From an uncultured Clostridia bacterium (GTDB lineage: Bacteria > Bacillota > Clostridia > Oscillospirales > Acutalibacteraceae): a stretch of 13,919 nucleotides of DNA. Below are positions 6,232 through 13,242 of this stretch, piece after piece (the first letter of the stretch is position 1; the number at the start of each line of letters is the position of its first letter). The translations under genes were made by a program, and so were the position numbers. The notes beneath the pieces were generated by a model that searched no databases, had not been told where the DNA came from, and saw only the letters and a program-made list of their open reading frames with translations. The DNA lies in contig CAMBNE010000004.1 in the NCBI GenBank assembly GCA_945868935.1, positions 1 to 13,919 of the forward strand. The letters are read 5' to 3'.

Positions 6232-8523
6232 TTATTCGTTGTCGTCATAAAAGCTTATTGAGCTTAATGCGTCGTCAATTGCCTCGTCCGAAATTACATT
6301 CGGCTCGTCAAGGTACTTTGAACGCTTTTCAATTCCGTCAATAGCCATCTGTACCTGCTCTTGCGGAGTTTTCGGCTTTCTGGGAGCCTCGTAAATTTCG
6401 TCGTCCTCGGGGTTTGAAATATTAACGTACTCCTCCTTTTTCTCCTCGGGAGGTGCAGGCTCTTCTTCGGATTCTACAATTGCAGGCTCGTTTCCGTCGT
6501 CAGCCTGATTTGCTTCATCGGTTTCTTTTGCAGTTTTATCAACGCCGAAATTCGGTGCGTCGTAATTCTCATCAACAGCTTCAGCCGCAGCCATAATCAC
6601 TTCACCGGGAGCGTCAATCTGCTTATCACGTCTTGCCTCGGCAATTGCCTTTAGCTCGTCAAGGTGGTTGACAGGCTTTTCAACCTTTTCGCTGTTTTCA
6701 TCAAAGTAAATGTCGTACCATACAAGGAACACATAAACAGTCCATACTCGGCGGCTGTTGTCCTCCTTGCCGCTGAAATGCTCATCAAGCCACGCAACAA
6801 GCACATCAGTGTTGAAGAACTTTTCGGCGGTTTTGCCTGTAAATTTTTTCTTTACTACATTGTAGTATTTTTCCTTACGCAGCCATACTCTCGTAGGAAC
6901 AGGGAAGCCGAGCTTTTCTTTTTCGGCGGTTTCCTCGGGCATATGACGAACAGCGGCTTTTCTCATAGCGTACTTTGTGTTCGATTTGTTGCAGCGCAGG
7001 CTTGTAGGGAGCGAGGACGCAACCTTGAAAACCTCCTTGTCGAGGAACGGAACACGCAGCTCAAGTGAGTTAGCCATACTCATTCTGTCGGCCTTAAGAA
7101 GAATATCGCCGACCATCCACATATTTATGTCAAGGTACTGCATCTTTGTAACGTCGTCGTACTTTCTGCAGCGGTAGTAATGCTTTCTTGTGTAGTTCTG
7201 CGGACGTGTTGCAATTGAGGGATCCTTGAGCAAATCCTTTTTCTGCTTGTAGTCGTACATAAACGCATTGCCTATGTAGCGTTCTTCAAGCGGGTCGCAG
7301 GCACGAATGAGGTAATCTCTGCCCTTGATGTCGGGGAGCTTGCGGCAGACTGCTCTTATTGCCTTTCTTATGCAGTGCGGAACGATTGTCTGATATATCT
7401 TGAAAACTCTCGGGTCGTTGTAGCAGGTGTATCCTCCGAAAAGCTCGTCGGCACCCTCGCCCGAAAGCACAACCTTTACATACTGGCTTGCAAGGCGTGA
7501 AACAAAGTACAGCGCAATACACGACGGGTCTGCAAGCGGCTGGTCCATATGGTACTGTACAGTCGGAACAGCGTCCCAGAACTCCTCACTTGAAATCAGG
7601 TGAGTGTGGTGCTCAACACCGATTTTCTTGCTCAGGTTTTCAGCCCAGCTTATCTCGTTGTACTTTTCACCGAAGTCAAAGCCGACGGTAAAGGTTTTCT
7701 GGTCTGCAAAATATGTTGAAACGTAGCTTGAGTCGACACCGCTTGAAAGGAAACAGCCAACCTCAACGTCTGCAATTTTATGTGCGTTTACGGAATTTTC
7801 AAACACCTTTTCAATCTCGTTTACAGCCTGCTCCTCGCTCATTTCCTCATTGGGATTAAAGCGTGGCTCAAAATAGCGTGTAGTTTCAACCTCGCCGTTG
7901 CGGTACCAGAGATAGTGACCCGGCATAAGGCAGTAAACGTCCTCAAAGAAGGTTTCGGGAGGTACTGCGTACTGGAAAGAAAGGTAGGTGTCAAGCGCCC
8001 TTGTGTTGAACCTCTTGACAAACTTCGGGTGTTCAAGAATGCTCTTGATTTCACTGCCGTAAACAAAATCCTCGCCGATTTGTGTGTAATGCATCGGCTT
8101 GATACCGAAAAAGTCACGGGCGATAAAAACAGACTTGTCCTTAGTGTTGTAGATTGCAAAGCCGAACATACCCCTGAGCTTCGGCAGTAAATCCTCCTGC
8201 CACTCCTCAAAGCCGTGAACAAGCACCTCGCTGTCTGTGTCGGTGTAGAACTTGTGTCCCTTCTGAATCAGAACCTTTCTTAGTTCCTTGTAGTTGTAGA
8301 TTTCGCCGTTAAAGGTAAGCACAAGCGACTTATCCTCGTTGTAAATCGGCTGATGACCTGCGTCAAGGTCGATGATTGAAAGACGGCGGAAGCCCATAGA
8401 AATATAGTCGTCCGTAAAAAATCCGTCAGAGTCGGGACCTCTGTGGGTGATGACCTCGGTCATATTTCTGATGACGTCGTCACGGTCAACAACCTGCCCT
8501 GTAAATCCGCAAATACCACACAT
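6232..8523 (-). CDS. asnB: Asparagine synthetase (glutamine-hydrolysing) with acidic C-terminal extension
   Basis: This enzyme makes asparagine from aspartate, ATP and glutamine. The N-terminal glutaminase domain begins MCGICGF with nucleophile Cys2 and has FNGEIYNY at 71-78 and RDFFGIKP at 136-143. The synthetase domain has the ATP loop LSSGVDSS (259-266), LSGEGADELFGGY (353-365) and DRMSMANSLELRVPFLD (479-495). Similarity to the family ends near residue 607. The last ~155 residues are acidic and low-complexity, rich in Glu, Asp, Pro and Ala, and predicted disordered by eye; typical AsnB proteins are roughly 500-650 residues. ATG 8523 has AAAGGGG at 8539-8533 upstream. The gene is monocistronic, with a good promoter (8587-8615) and its own terminator. 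No frameshift was seen; the tail is in frame. Confidence 0.93.
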   Translation of the reverse strand: MCGICGFTGQVVDRDDVIRNMTEVITHRGPDSDGFFTDDYISMGFRRLSIIDLDAGHQPIYNEDKSLVLTFNGEIYNYKELRKVLIQKGHKFYTDTDSEVLVHGFEEWQEDLLPKLRGMFGFAIYNTKDKSVFIARDFFGIKPMHYTQIGEDFVYGSEIKSILEHPKFVKRFNTRALDTYLSFQYAVPPETFFEDVYCLMPGHYLWYRNGEVETTRYFEPRFNPNEEMSEEQAVNEIEKVFENSVNAHKIADVEVGCFLSSGVDSSYVSTYFADQKTFTVGFDFGEKYNEISWAENLSKKIGVEHHTHLISSEEFWDAVPTVQYHMDQPLADPSCIALYFVSRLASQYVKVVLSGEGADELFGGYTCYNDPRVFKIYQTIVPHCIRKAIRAVCRKLPDIKGRDYLIRACDPLEERYIGNAFMYDYKQKKDLLKDPSIATRPQNYTRKHYYRCRKYDDVTKMQYLDINMWMVGDILLKADRMSMANSLELRVPFLDKEVFKVASSLPTSLRCNKSNTKYAMRKAAVRHMPEETAEKEKLGFPVPTRVWLRKEKYYNVVKKKFTGKTAEKFFNTDVLVAWLDEHFSGKEDNSRRVWTVYVFLVWYDIYFDENSEKVEKPVNHLDELKAIAEARRDKQIDAPGEVIMAAAEAVDENYDAPNFGVDKTAKETDEANQADDGNEPAIVESEEEPAPPEEKKEEYVNISNPEDDEIYEAPRKPKTPQEQVQMAIDGIEKRSKYLDEPNVISDEAIDDALSSISFYDDNE

Positions 8524-8586
8524 ATCCGTTAACCCCTTTCAAAGGTTTATTAGCGTAAAGTAAAGTTGTACATTTCTTATCTATAT

Positions 8587-8615
8587 ATTTTATCATACCG
8601 TAATAATAAATTCAA
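8587..8615 (-). promoter_or_regulatory. asnB promoter
   Basis: On the minus strand, TTGAAT (8615-8610) and TAAAAT (8592-8587) are separated by exactly 17 nt, a good housekeeping-sigma match. Transcription would start near 8580, giving a leader of about 57 nt to ATG 8523. No T-box or other attenuator fold fits in so short a leader. Confidence 0.7.
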
Positions 8616-8642
8616 CAGTCATAAGATTATTTTGTAAATCGG

Positions 8643-8671
8643 TTGAATGTTTTTTTAAAATGTAATATACT
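8643..8671 (+). promoter_or_regulatory. Promoter of the DUF554 gene
   Basis: TTGAAT (8643-8648), a 17-nt spacer and TATACT (8666-8671) face away from the asnB promoter; a second TATAAT is at 8673-8678. Only 27 nt separate the two -35 hexamers of the divergent pair. Confidence 0.62.
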
Positions 8672-8704
8672 TTATAATGAAAAAATAAGGAACGGAATGG
8701 TAGA

Positions 8705-9415
8705 ATGTACGGTTTAGTGGGAACATTTGTAAATACAGCAACTGTGCTTTTGGGCGGAGTAATCGGACTTGTATTCAAAAAGGGAATCCCTGAGCGTGTC
8801 GGTGACTCGGTTTTCAAGGCGCTCGGTCTTATAACTGCGTTTATCGGAATTTCGGGTTGCCTGTGCGGTGAAAACACGCTGATTGCAGTAGTTGCAATGA
8901 TTGTCGGTACAATCATCGGTGAGCTTGTCGATTTGGACAAGCGTGTAAATAACGTCGGAAAATTCATTGAGCGCAAGGTAAGCAAGGGAGATAAAAATTC
9001 AACCGTAGCACAGGGCTTTGTTTCGTCCTGTCTGCTGTTCTGTGTGGGCGCAATGACAATTGTCGGTTCGCTTCAGGCAGGTCTTGAGGGCGATTGCTCG
9101 GTGCTTTTCACAAAGTCGGCAATGGACTTTTGTTCAAGCATAATCTTTGCAAGCACGCTCGGCGTAGGCGTGTTGTTCTCGGCAGGCTTTGTGCTTGTGT
9201 ATCAGGGGCTTATAACACTACTTGCAACGTGGATTGAGCCGTTGCTCACAACTGCTGTTGTAAACGAAATGAACTGCGTAGGCTACGTTATAATAATCGG
9301 ACTGGCACTCAATATTCTCGGTATTACAAAGCTGAAGGTTATGAATATGGTGCCTGCAATTTTCCTGCCGATTGTTCTTGTTCCGCTTTATGACTTGGTT
9401 GTGGCTTTATTTTAA
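8705..9415 (+). CDS. DUF554 family membrane protein (YdfK/YqgA-like)
   Basis: A 236-residue polytopic inner-membrane protein with about six or seven hydrophobic segments (roughly 4-24, 37-53, 57-74, 105-122, 144-176, 191-207, 215-236). The family signature GSLQAGLEGD (121-130) followed by TKSAMD (136-141) and a glycine-rich helix is clear. The family's biochemical function is not established; transport is often suspected. ATG 8705 has only a loosely placed ribosome site (AAGGA at 8687-8691, or GGAA nearer), and no better in-frame start is visible. It is divergent from asnB and has its own promoter. No terminator was recognised after the stop. Confidence 0.9.
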   Translation: MYGLVGTFVNTATVLLGGVIGLVFKKGIPERVGDSVFKALGLITAFIGISGCLCGENTLIAVVAMIVGTIIGELVDLDKRVNNVGKFIERKVSKGDKNSTVAQGFVSSCLLFCVGAMTIVGSLQAGLEGDCSVLFTKSAMDFCSSIIFASTLGVGVLFSAGFVLVYQGLITLLATWIEPLLTTAVVNEMNCVGYVIIIGLALNILGITKLKVMNMVPAIFLPIVLVPLYDLVVALF

Positions 9416-9441
9416 TTTATAAAATAATAAAAAATAAAATA

Positions 9442-9470
9442 TTACCATAAATGACCTAAAAATATATACT
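9442..9470 (+). promoter_or_regulatory. Possible promoter of the GH31 gene
   Basis: TTACCA (9442-9447) and TATACT (9465-9470) are 17 nt apart in a very AT-rich spacer, giving a leader of about 52 nt. A TATAAA at 9488-9493 without a good -35 is an alternative. No catabolite-repression (cre) or LacI-type dyad was recognised nearby. Confidence 0.35.
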
Positions 9471-9529
9471 AATTTTAATTTTAAAAGTATAAAATAGAAC
9501 TGTAAATTAACGTAAAAAGGAGCGGTACT

Positions 9530-11437
9530 ATGATTAAAAAATTCACCTTCGGCACACCGATTTGCACCGAGGCTGTTGTCGAAAAATTTGAAACTTCGGA
9601 CAATAAAGATTTTCCTTTTAAAAGCAGGGAAGAGGACGGAAAATTTGTCCTTGAATTTGATATGACCGACAGCGACATCGTTTACGGTCTTGGCGAGGCT
9701 CCGAGAGGAATCAACAAGCGTGGCTGGGTTTACGAAAGCTTTTGCAGTGACGACCCGTTTCACACCGAAACGAAGTCATCTCTGTATGCGGCTCACAACT
9801 TCCTGATGCTTTCGGGCAGTGACAATTTCGGAATTTTCATTGATTTTCCTGCAAGAATCCGCTGGGATATCGGCTACACCTCAAAGAACAAAACAGTCAT
9901 TACAATTGACGGTACGGACTTTGATTTCTATTATATCAAGGGCGGAAAGCCGATTGAGATTGTAAAAGAATTCAGAAATGCAATCGGCAAAAGCTACATT
10001 CCGCCGTTCTGGGCATTCGGCTATCAGCAGAGCCGCTGGAGCTATCCCGACGCAAAGACGGTTGACATCGTAATTGACGGCTACGACAAGGCAGGAATTC
10101 CGCTCGACTGCGTTTATCTTGATATTGACTATATGGACAGCTACAAGGACTTTACGGTTGACGACAAAAAATTCCCCGATTTTGCCGCCTACGTAAGCAA
10201 AAAGCGTGAGCAGGGTATCCACCTTATTCCGATTATCGATGCAGGCGTTAAAAAAGAGGACGGCTACAGCGTTTATGAAGAGGGCAGAGATAACGGATAT
10301 TTCTGCAAAAACGAGGACGGAACCGACTTTGAGGGCGGCGTATGGCCCGGAATCGTCGGATTCCCCGATTTTCTGCGCAAGGACGTGCGTGAATGGTTCG
10401 GCTCAAAGTACAAGGTGCTTACCGACGCAGGAATCGACGGCTTCTGGAACGATATGAACGAGCCTGCAATCTTTTATTCCGTAAAGGGACTTGAAAAGGC
10501 TCTTGACAAGGCTGTTTCACTCAAGGGTGAAAATCTCGACCTTTCCAAGTTCTTCAATTTAAAGGATACCTTCCTCGGACTTTCGAACAGCCCTGAGGAT
10601 TATTCAAGCATTTACCACACAGTTGACGGCAAGCAGGTCTGCCACGACCGAGTTCACAATATCTACGGCGCAAATATGACAAAGGCGGCAGGCGAGTATT
10701 TTGCAAAAGAGTTCGGCGAGGAAAAAATCCTTATGTTCTCACGTGCGTCATACATCGGAGCTCACCGTTCAAGCGGAATCTGGTTCGGTGACAATCATTC
10801 GTGGTGGTCGCATATACTGCTCAATCTCAAAATGCTCCCGTCGGCAAATATGTGCGGATTCCTCTACTGCGGCGCAGACTTGGGCGGCTTTAACGAGAAC
10901 GCAACACGTGACCTTGTTCTGCGTTTCCTCGCTCTCGGAGTTTTCACACCGCTTATGCGCAACCACGCCGCACTCGGCACAAGAGATCAGGAGTGCTACA
11001 ATTTTGAAAACAGTGAGGATTTCAAGGATATTATCGAGGTGCGTTACCGCCTGATTCCGTATCTCTACAGCACTTTCCGCAAGGCAAGCGAAGAAAACGA
11101 TATGATTTTTAAGCCGCTTTCGTTTGATTATCCCGACGATAAAATCGCCCGTGAGTGCGAAACTCAGCTTATGCTCGGCGACGAATGTATGATTTGCCCT
11201 GTTTACGAGCAGAACGTCGGCGGAAGATATGTTTATCTTCCCGAAGATATGACGTTTGTAAAATTAAGCGGAACAAAGGTTGTTACCGAGAAAATGACAA
11301 AGGGAACGCATTACATTGACGTAGCGCTCAACGAAGTTCCGCTGTTCATAAAGAACGGAAAGAAAATTCCGCTCTGCAAGCCTGCAATGCGCACATCACA
11401 GCTTGACACTGAAAATCTTGAATATATTGAAGGATAA
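9530..11437 (+). CDS. GH31 alpha-glucosidase
   Basis: A 635-residue cytoplasmic glycoside hydrolase of family 31 that releases glucose from the non-reducing end of alpha-glucosides. It has an N-terminal beta-sandwich (about 1-140), then the (beta/alpha)8 barrel. WNDMNEP (306-312) carries the nucleophile Asp308, and WFGDNHS (418-424) the acid/base Asp421. FGYQQSRWSYPDA (163-175) puts Trp170 in the first subsite region. These positions are offset by one from those I recall for the structurally solved Blautia (Ruminococcus) obeum isomaltase-type enzyme (Trp169, Asp307, Asp420), so isomaltose-like alpha-1,6 substrates are a reasonable guess. No signal peptide is present, implying action on imported oligosaccharides. 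ATG 9530 has AAGGAG at 9517-9522. It is monocistronic, with a clear terminator. Confidence 0.95.
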   Translation: MIKKFTFGTPICTEAVVEKFETSDNKDFPFKSREEDGKFVLEFDMTDSDIVYGLGEAPRGINKRGWVYESFCSDDPFHTETKSSLYAAHNFLMLSGSDNFGIFIDFPARIRWDIGYTSKNKTVITIDGTDFDFYYIKGGKPIEIVKEFRNAIGKSYIPPFWAFGYQQSRWSYPDAKTVDIVIDGYDKAGIPLDCVYLDIDYMDSYKDFTVDDKKFPDFAAYVSKKREQGIHLIPIIDAGVKKEDGYSVYEEGRDNGYFCKNEDGTDFEGGVWPGIVGFPDFLRKDVREWFGSKYKVLTDAGIDGFWNDMNEPAIFYSVKGLEKALDKAVSLKGENLDLSKFFNLKDTFLGLSNSPEDYSSIYHTVDGKQVCHDRVHNIYGANMTKAAGEYFAKEFGEEKILMFSRASYIGAHRSSGIWFGDNHSWWSHILLNLKMLPSANMCGFLYCGADLGGFNENATRDLVLRFLALGVFTPLMRNHAALGTRDQECYNFENSEDFKDIIEVRYRLIPYLYSTFRKASEENDMIFKPLSFDYPDDKIARECETQLMLGDECMICPVYEQNVGGRYVYLPEDMTFVKLSGTKVVTEKMTKGTHYIDVALNEVPLFIKNGKKIPLCKPAMRTSQLDTENLEYIEG

Positions 11438-11453
11438 TTGTTAATTGATATTT

Positions 11454-11490
11454 TGAAGGCAGTTCGTTATTTTGGACTGCCTTCATTTTT
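11454..11490 (+). terminator. GH31 intrinsic terminator
   Basis: TGAAGGCAGTTC pairs with GGACTGCCTTCA (12 pairs, one G-U) across an 8-nt loop and is followed by a run of five U residues. It insulates the glucosidase gene from the regulatory unit that starts at about 11499. Confidence 0.92.
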
Positions 11491-11498
11491 AATATTAA

Positions 11499-11577
11499 TT
11501 GACAAGAAAACTTTGCAAAAACTATTGACAAGTAAACTTGGCAATGCTATAATATAAATGACAAGAAAACTTGGCAA
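11499..11577 (+). promoter_or_regulatory. Three-operator control region with consensus promoter
   Basis: Three copies of a 20-bp dyad, half-site TTGNCAAG / CTTGNCAA with a 4-bp A/T centre, lie at 11499-11518, 11525-11544 and 11558-11577. Copy 1 has one mismatch in its right half and copy 3 one at its left edge. A perfect housekeeping promoter, TTGACA (11525-11530), 17 nt, TATAAT (11548-11553), is built into this array. Its -35 is the left edge of operator 2 and its predicted start (about 11560) falls at operator 3. Operator 3 runs into the ribosome site AAAGGAG (11576-11582). This is the layout of a tightly repressed, autoregulated promoter; the small XRE protein encoded downstream is the likely ligand. 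Confidence 0.85.
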
Positions 11578-11589
11578 AGGAGAATGGAT

Positions 11590-11916
11590 ATGAATAAAGA
11601 AGAAATTTTATCAAAAAGCCGTAAAGAGAATAAAAACCAAGATATATATGAGTATGATGTGCTCAAATCCGCAGGTAGTATTGCAACTCGTATTGGTTTG
11701 ATACTCTGCTGTCTGATAGCTGTGATGGAAGTTATATTTACCGGAAAAGTCAGTTTCGGCAGTTGGTTTATTTTCTTTGGAATGTTGAGCACGCTGTTTT
11801 TAGTTAAATTTATAAAACTACACCGCAGGCACGAACTGTTAGTTACGATTGTGTACTTTGCGATAAGCGTAATGTTTTTTATCCTCTTTATTTTTCAAAT
11901 TATGGGGGTAATATAG
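11590..11916 (+). CDS. DUF6442 family small membrane protein
   Basis: A 108-residue protein that begins with the charged segment NKEEILSKSRKENKNQDIYE, characteristic of DUF6442, followed by three hydrophobic helices (about 33-51, 57-75, 83-106). Its function is unknown. It is regularly found directly upstream of a small XRE regulator and may be a membrane partner or sensor for it; that role is inferred. I chose ATG 11590 because AAAGGAG at 11576-11582 gives 7-nt spacing. The in-frame ATG at 11584 is only 1 nt from that site. The stop TAG directly abuts the ATG of the next gene, so the two are co-transcribed and probably translationally coupled. Confidence 0.83.
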   Translation: MNKEEILSKSRKENKNQDIYEYDVLKSAGSIATRIGLILCCLIAVMEVIFTGKVSFGSWFIFFGMLSTLFLVKFIKLHRRHELLVTIVYFAISVMFFILFIFQIMGVI

Positions 11917-12126
11917 ATGGACGATACCCTTGTACTTAAAAACTGTCTTAAAGAAGTTAGAGCCGAAAAGAATCTGTCGCAAAGCCGTCTTGCCGAAATG
12001 GTAGGTGTTTCGAGAAACACAATCAGCTCAATAGAAACAGGGCAGTTTAATCCTACTGCAAAACTTGCATTGATTTTATGTATTGCTCTTGATAAAAAAT
12101 TTGAAGATATATTTTATTTTGATTGA
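11917..12126 (+). CDS. Small XRE-family HTH transcriptional regulator
   Basis: A 69-residue protein consisting of little more than one helix-turn-helix domain: LKEVRAEKNLSQSRLAEMVGVSR leads through the turn into recognition-helix residues NTISSIETGQFNP, then KLALILCIALDKKFEDIF. It matches the compact YozG-like group. It begins at the base after the DUF6442 stop, with GGGGG at 11904-11908 as ribosome site. It very likely binds the three dyads upstream of the operon as a dimer and represses its own synthesis. Such regulators in Firmicutes often respond to signals relayed by a linked membrane protein. The DNA-binding role is firm; the signal is unknown. Confidence 0.88.
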   Translation: MDDTLVLKNCLKEVRAEKNLSQSRLAEMVGVSRNTISSIETGQFNPTAKLALILCIALDKKFEDIFYFD

Positions 12127-12144
12127 AATAATTGAGAACAGAAC

Positions 12145-12183
12145 AACCGCCGGTCGGACAAAAATCCCGACAGGCGGTTTTAT
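12145..12183. terminator. Intrinsic terminator between convergent XRE genes
   Basis: AACCGCC-G-GTCGG pairs with CCGAC-A-GGCGGTT (12 pairs around one G/A mismatch; loop of about 9 nt), followed rightward by TTTATAAT. It ends the XRE/DUF6442 operon. It starts only 11 nt past the stop of the opposing minus-strand gene and may serve that too, although the leftward U-run is poor. Confidence 0.85.
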
Positions 12184-12190
12184 AATATCG

Positions 12191-13090
12191 TTATTCACAT
12201 TCGTTGCATTTGCAGTTGTTATGCTCGTCATCGTCGCCGAACAGGCTGCAAATCCAGTAATAAATCGGGATTGTGAGGAATACAAGCCAGCCTACAGCCC
12301 AGCCGCCGCACACATTGAAGTATCCGAACAGTATGTATGCGATTGCTACAAGTACGGGATAGGCAAAGTGACTTGCCTTGCGTTCATAAATTGCGTCAAC
12401 AAGCGTGTAGTAAAGCGGAATGGTCAGCAGGCAAATCCAGCTTAACGCCCAGCCAAAGCAAACTCCGCTTGCGCCCCACCATGCAAATGCGAGTATGGGG
12501 AAGATGAAGAACGGAAACTTATTCCAGATGCTCTTGCTTTTGTGGCGGCGTTTCAGCTCCTCGTCAACCATGATATTACCGTTTTCGTCGGTATAAACAC
12601 GCTGTTTGCCGTTTTCCTCAACGTGAATTCCGTTCCAGCCTACGTGCACCTTATCGCCGTTCTTGTCGTGTACGTGCACTCCGTCCTTAAAGTTTATATG
12701 CACGTGGTCGCCGTCCTTTGAGTCAACGTGGATTCCGTTTTTAAATGAAACCCTGTCAACCTTCTCGTACTTTGTTTCGGTTTCGCCGTTCGGACCGTAG
12801 GAATAGCTGTAATTATATTGGTATCCCTCGTTTGAATTCGGCTCGGAATTGTTTTCCGCTGATTTTTCATCATTTTCACTTTTGGCGTTTTCACCCTTTA
12901 AAAGCTCGTCAAGTGAAACTCCGTAAATTTCAGCGAGCAAAATAAGGTTGTCAGTGTCGGGAGATGCCTCGGCACGCTCCCACTTTGAAATTGCCTGTCT
13001 GCTCACGCCGATTTTAGCGGCAAGCTCCTCCTGACTGAGGTTGTGTTTCTTTCTGTATTGTAATAATCTGTTGGCTGTTTCAATGTTCAT
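12191..13090 (-). CDS. XRE regulator fused to His-rich repeats and a four-helix membrane domain
   Basis: A 299-residue protein of modular build. Residues 1-62 are a classic XRE domain (LSQEELAAKIGVSRQAISKWERAEASPDT). Residues 66-105 are a Ser/Asn/Glu then Tyr/Gly-rich linker. Residues 117-173 hold repeated short strands of pattern NG[IV]HV...DGD.VH[IV], very rich in His. Residues 191-284 have four hydrophobic helices as two related halves, both ending GWA(L/V)xWxxxLTIP(L/I)YY. The tail ends CKCNECE. By topology the repeats and the Cys tail should lie in the cytoplasm. The XRE plus membrane-helix layout is common in Clostridia; the His-rich repeats are less usual. GAGGAGGG at 13105-13098 is a strong ribosome site for ATG 13090, and a minus-strand TATAAT at 13128-13123 may be its -10. 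Target genes and signal are unknown. Confidence 0.85.
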   Translation of the reverse strand: MNIETANRLLQYRKKHNLSQEELAAKIGVSRQAISKWERAEASPDTDNLILLAEIYGVSLDELLKGENAKSENDEKSAENNSEPNSNEGYQYNYSYSYGPNGETETKYEKVDRVSFKNGIHVDSKDGDHVHINFKDGVHVHDKNGDKVHVGWNGIHVEENGKQRVYTDENGNIMVDEELKRRHKSKSIWNKFPFFIFPILAFAWWGASGVCFGWALSWICLLTIPLYYTLVDAIYERKASHFAYPVLVAIAYILFGYFNVCGGWAVGWLVFLTIPIYYWICSLFGDDDEHNNCKCNECE

Positions 13091-13173
13091 TGATATGCCC
13101 TCCTCGTTGTTTTGTTGCTCAAATTATACCCCGCAACCGATGTTTTTGGCTATACATTTCAGTTTTCACCCCC

Positions 13174-13203
13174 GCAACCACGGGTTGCAACGGCAAGTTG
13201 CCG
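13174..13203. repeat. Paired small palindromes upstream of the XRE-membrane gene
   Basis: GCAACC / GGTTGC with loop ACG (13174-13188) is followed by the odd palindrome CGGCAAGTTGCCG (13191-13203). A further GCAACC occurs at 13134-13139. They lie in the 147-nt spacer between the XRE-membrane gene and the phosphohexomutase. They could be operators for the XRE protein or a fragment of a dispersed intergenic repeat; the sequence alone does not decide. Confidence 0.5.
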
Positions 13204-13217
13204 CACCAAAATTGTTT

Positions 13218-13242
13218 TTTAACCTATAATTTATAGGTTAAA
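13218..13242. terminator. AT-rich palindrome at the end of the phosphohexomutase gene
   Basis: TTTAACCTATAA and TTATAGGTTAAA are perfectly complementary around one central base, and the gene's stop codon lies within the right arm. Leftward, the direction of the gene, it is followed by A residues rather than U, so it is not a textbook terminator. It may still act as a 3'-end stem. Confidence 0.4.

Noticed and set aside
8524..8580. T-box or other riboswitch controlling asnB
   Set aside because: The leader from the predicted start is only about 57 nt and contains no terminator hairpin or T-box consensus.
8561..8985. 130-codon minus-strand frame covering the asnB/DUF554 divergent promoter region
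   Set aside because: It runs antisense through the DUF554 gene and over two good promoters, with no domain signal.
11499..11577. The three repeats as a phage attachment site or plasmid iteron array
   Set aside because: They are dyads positioned precisely on a consensus promoter of a regulator operon; no integrase or replication gene is nearby.
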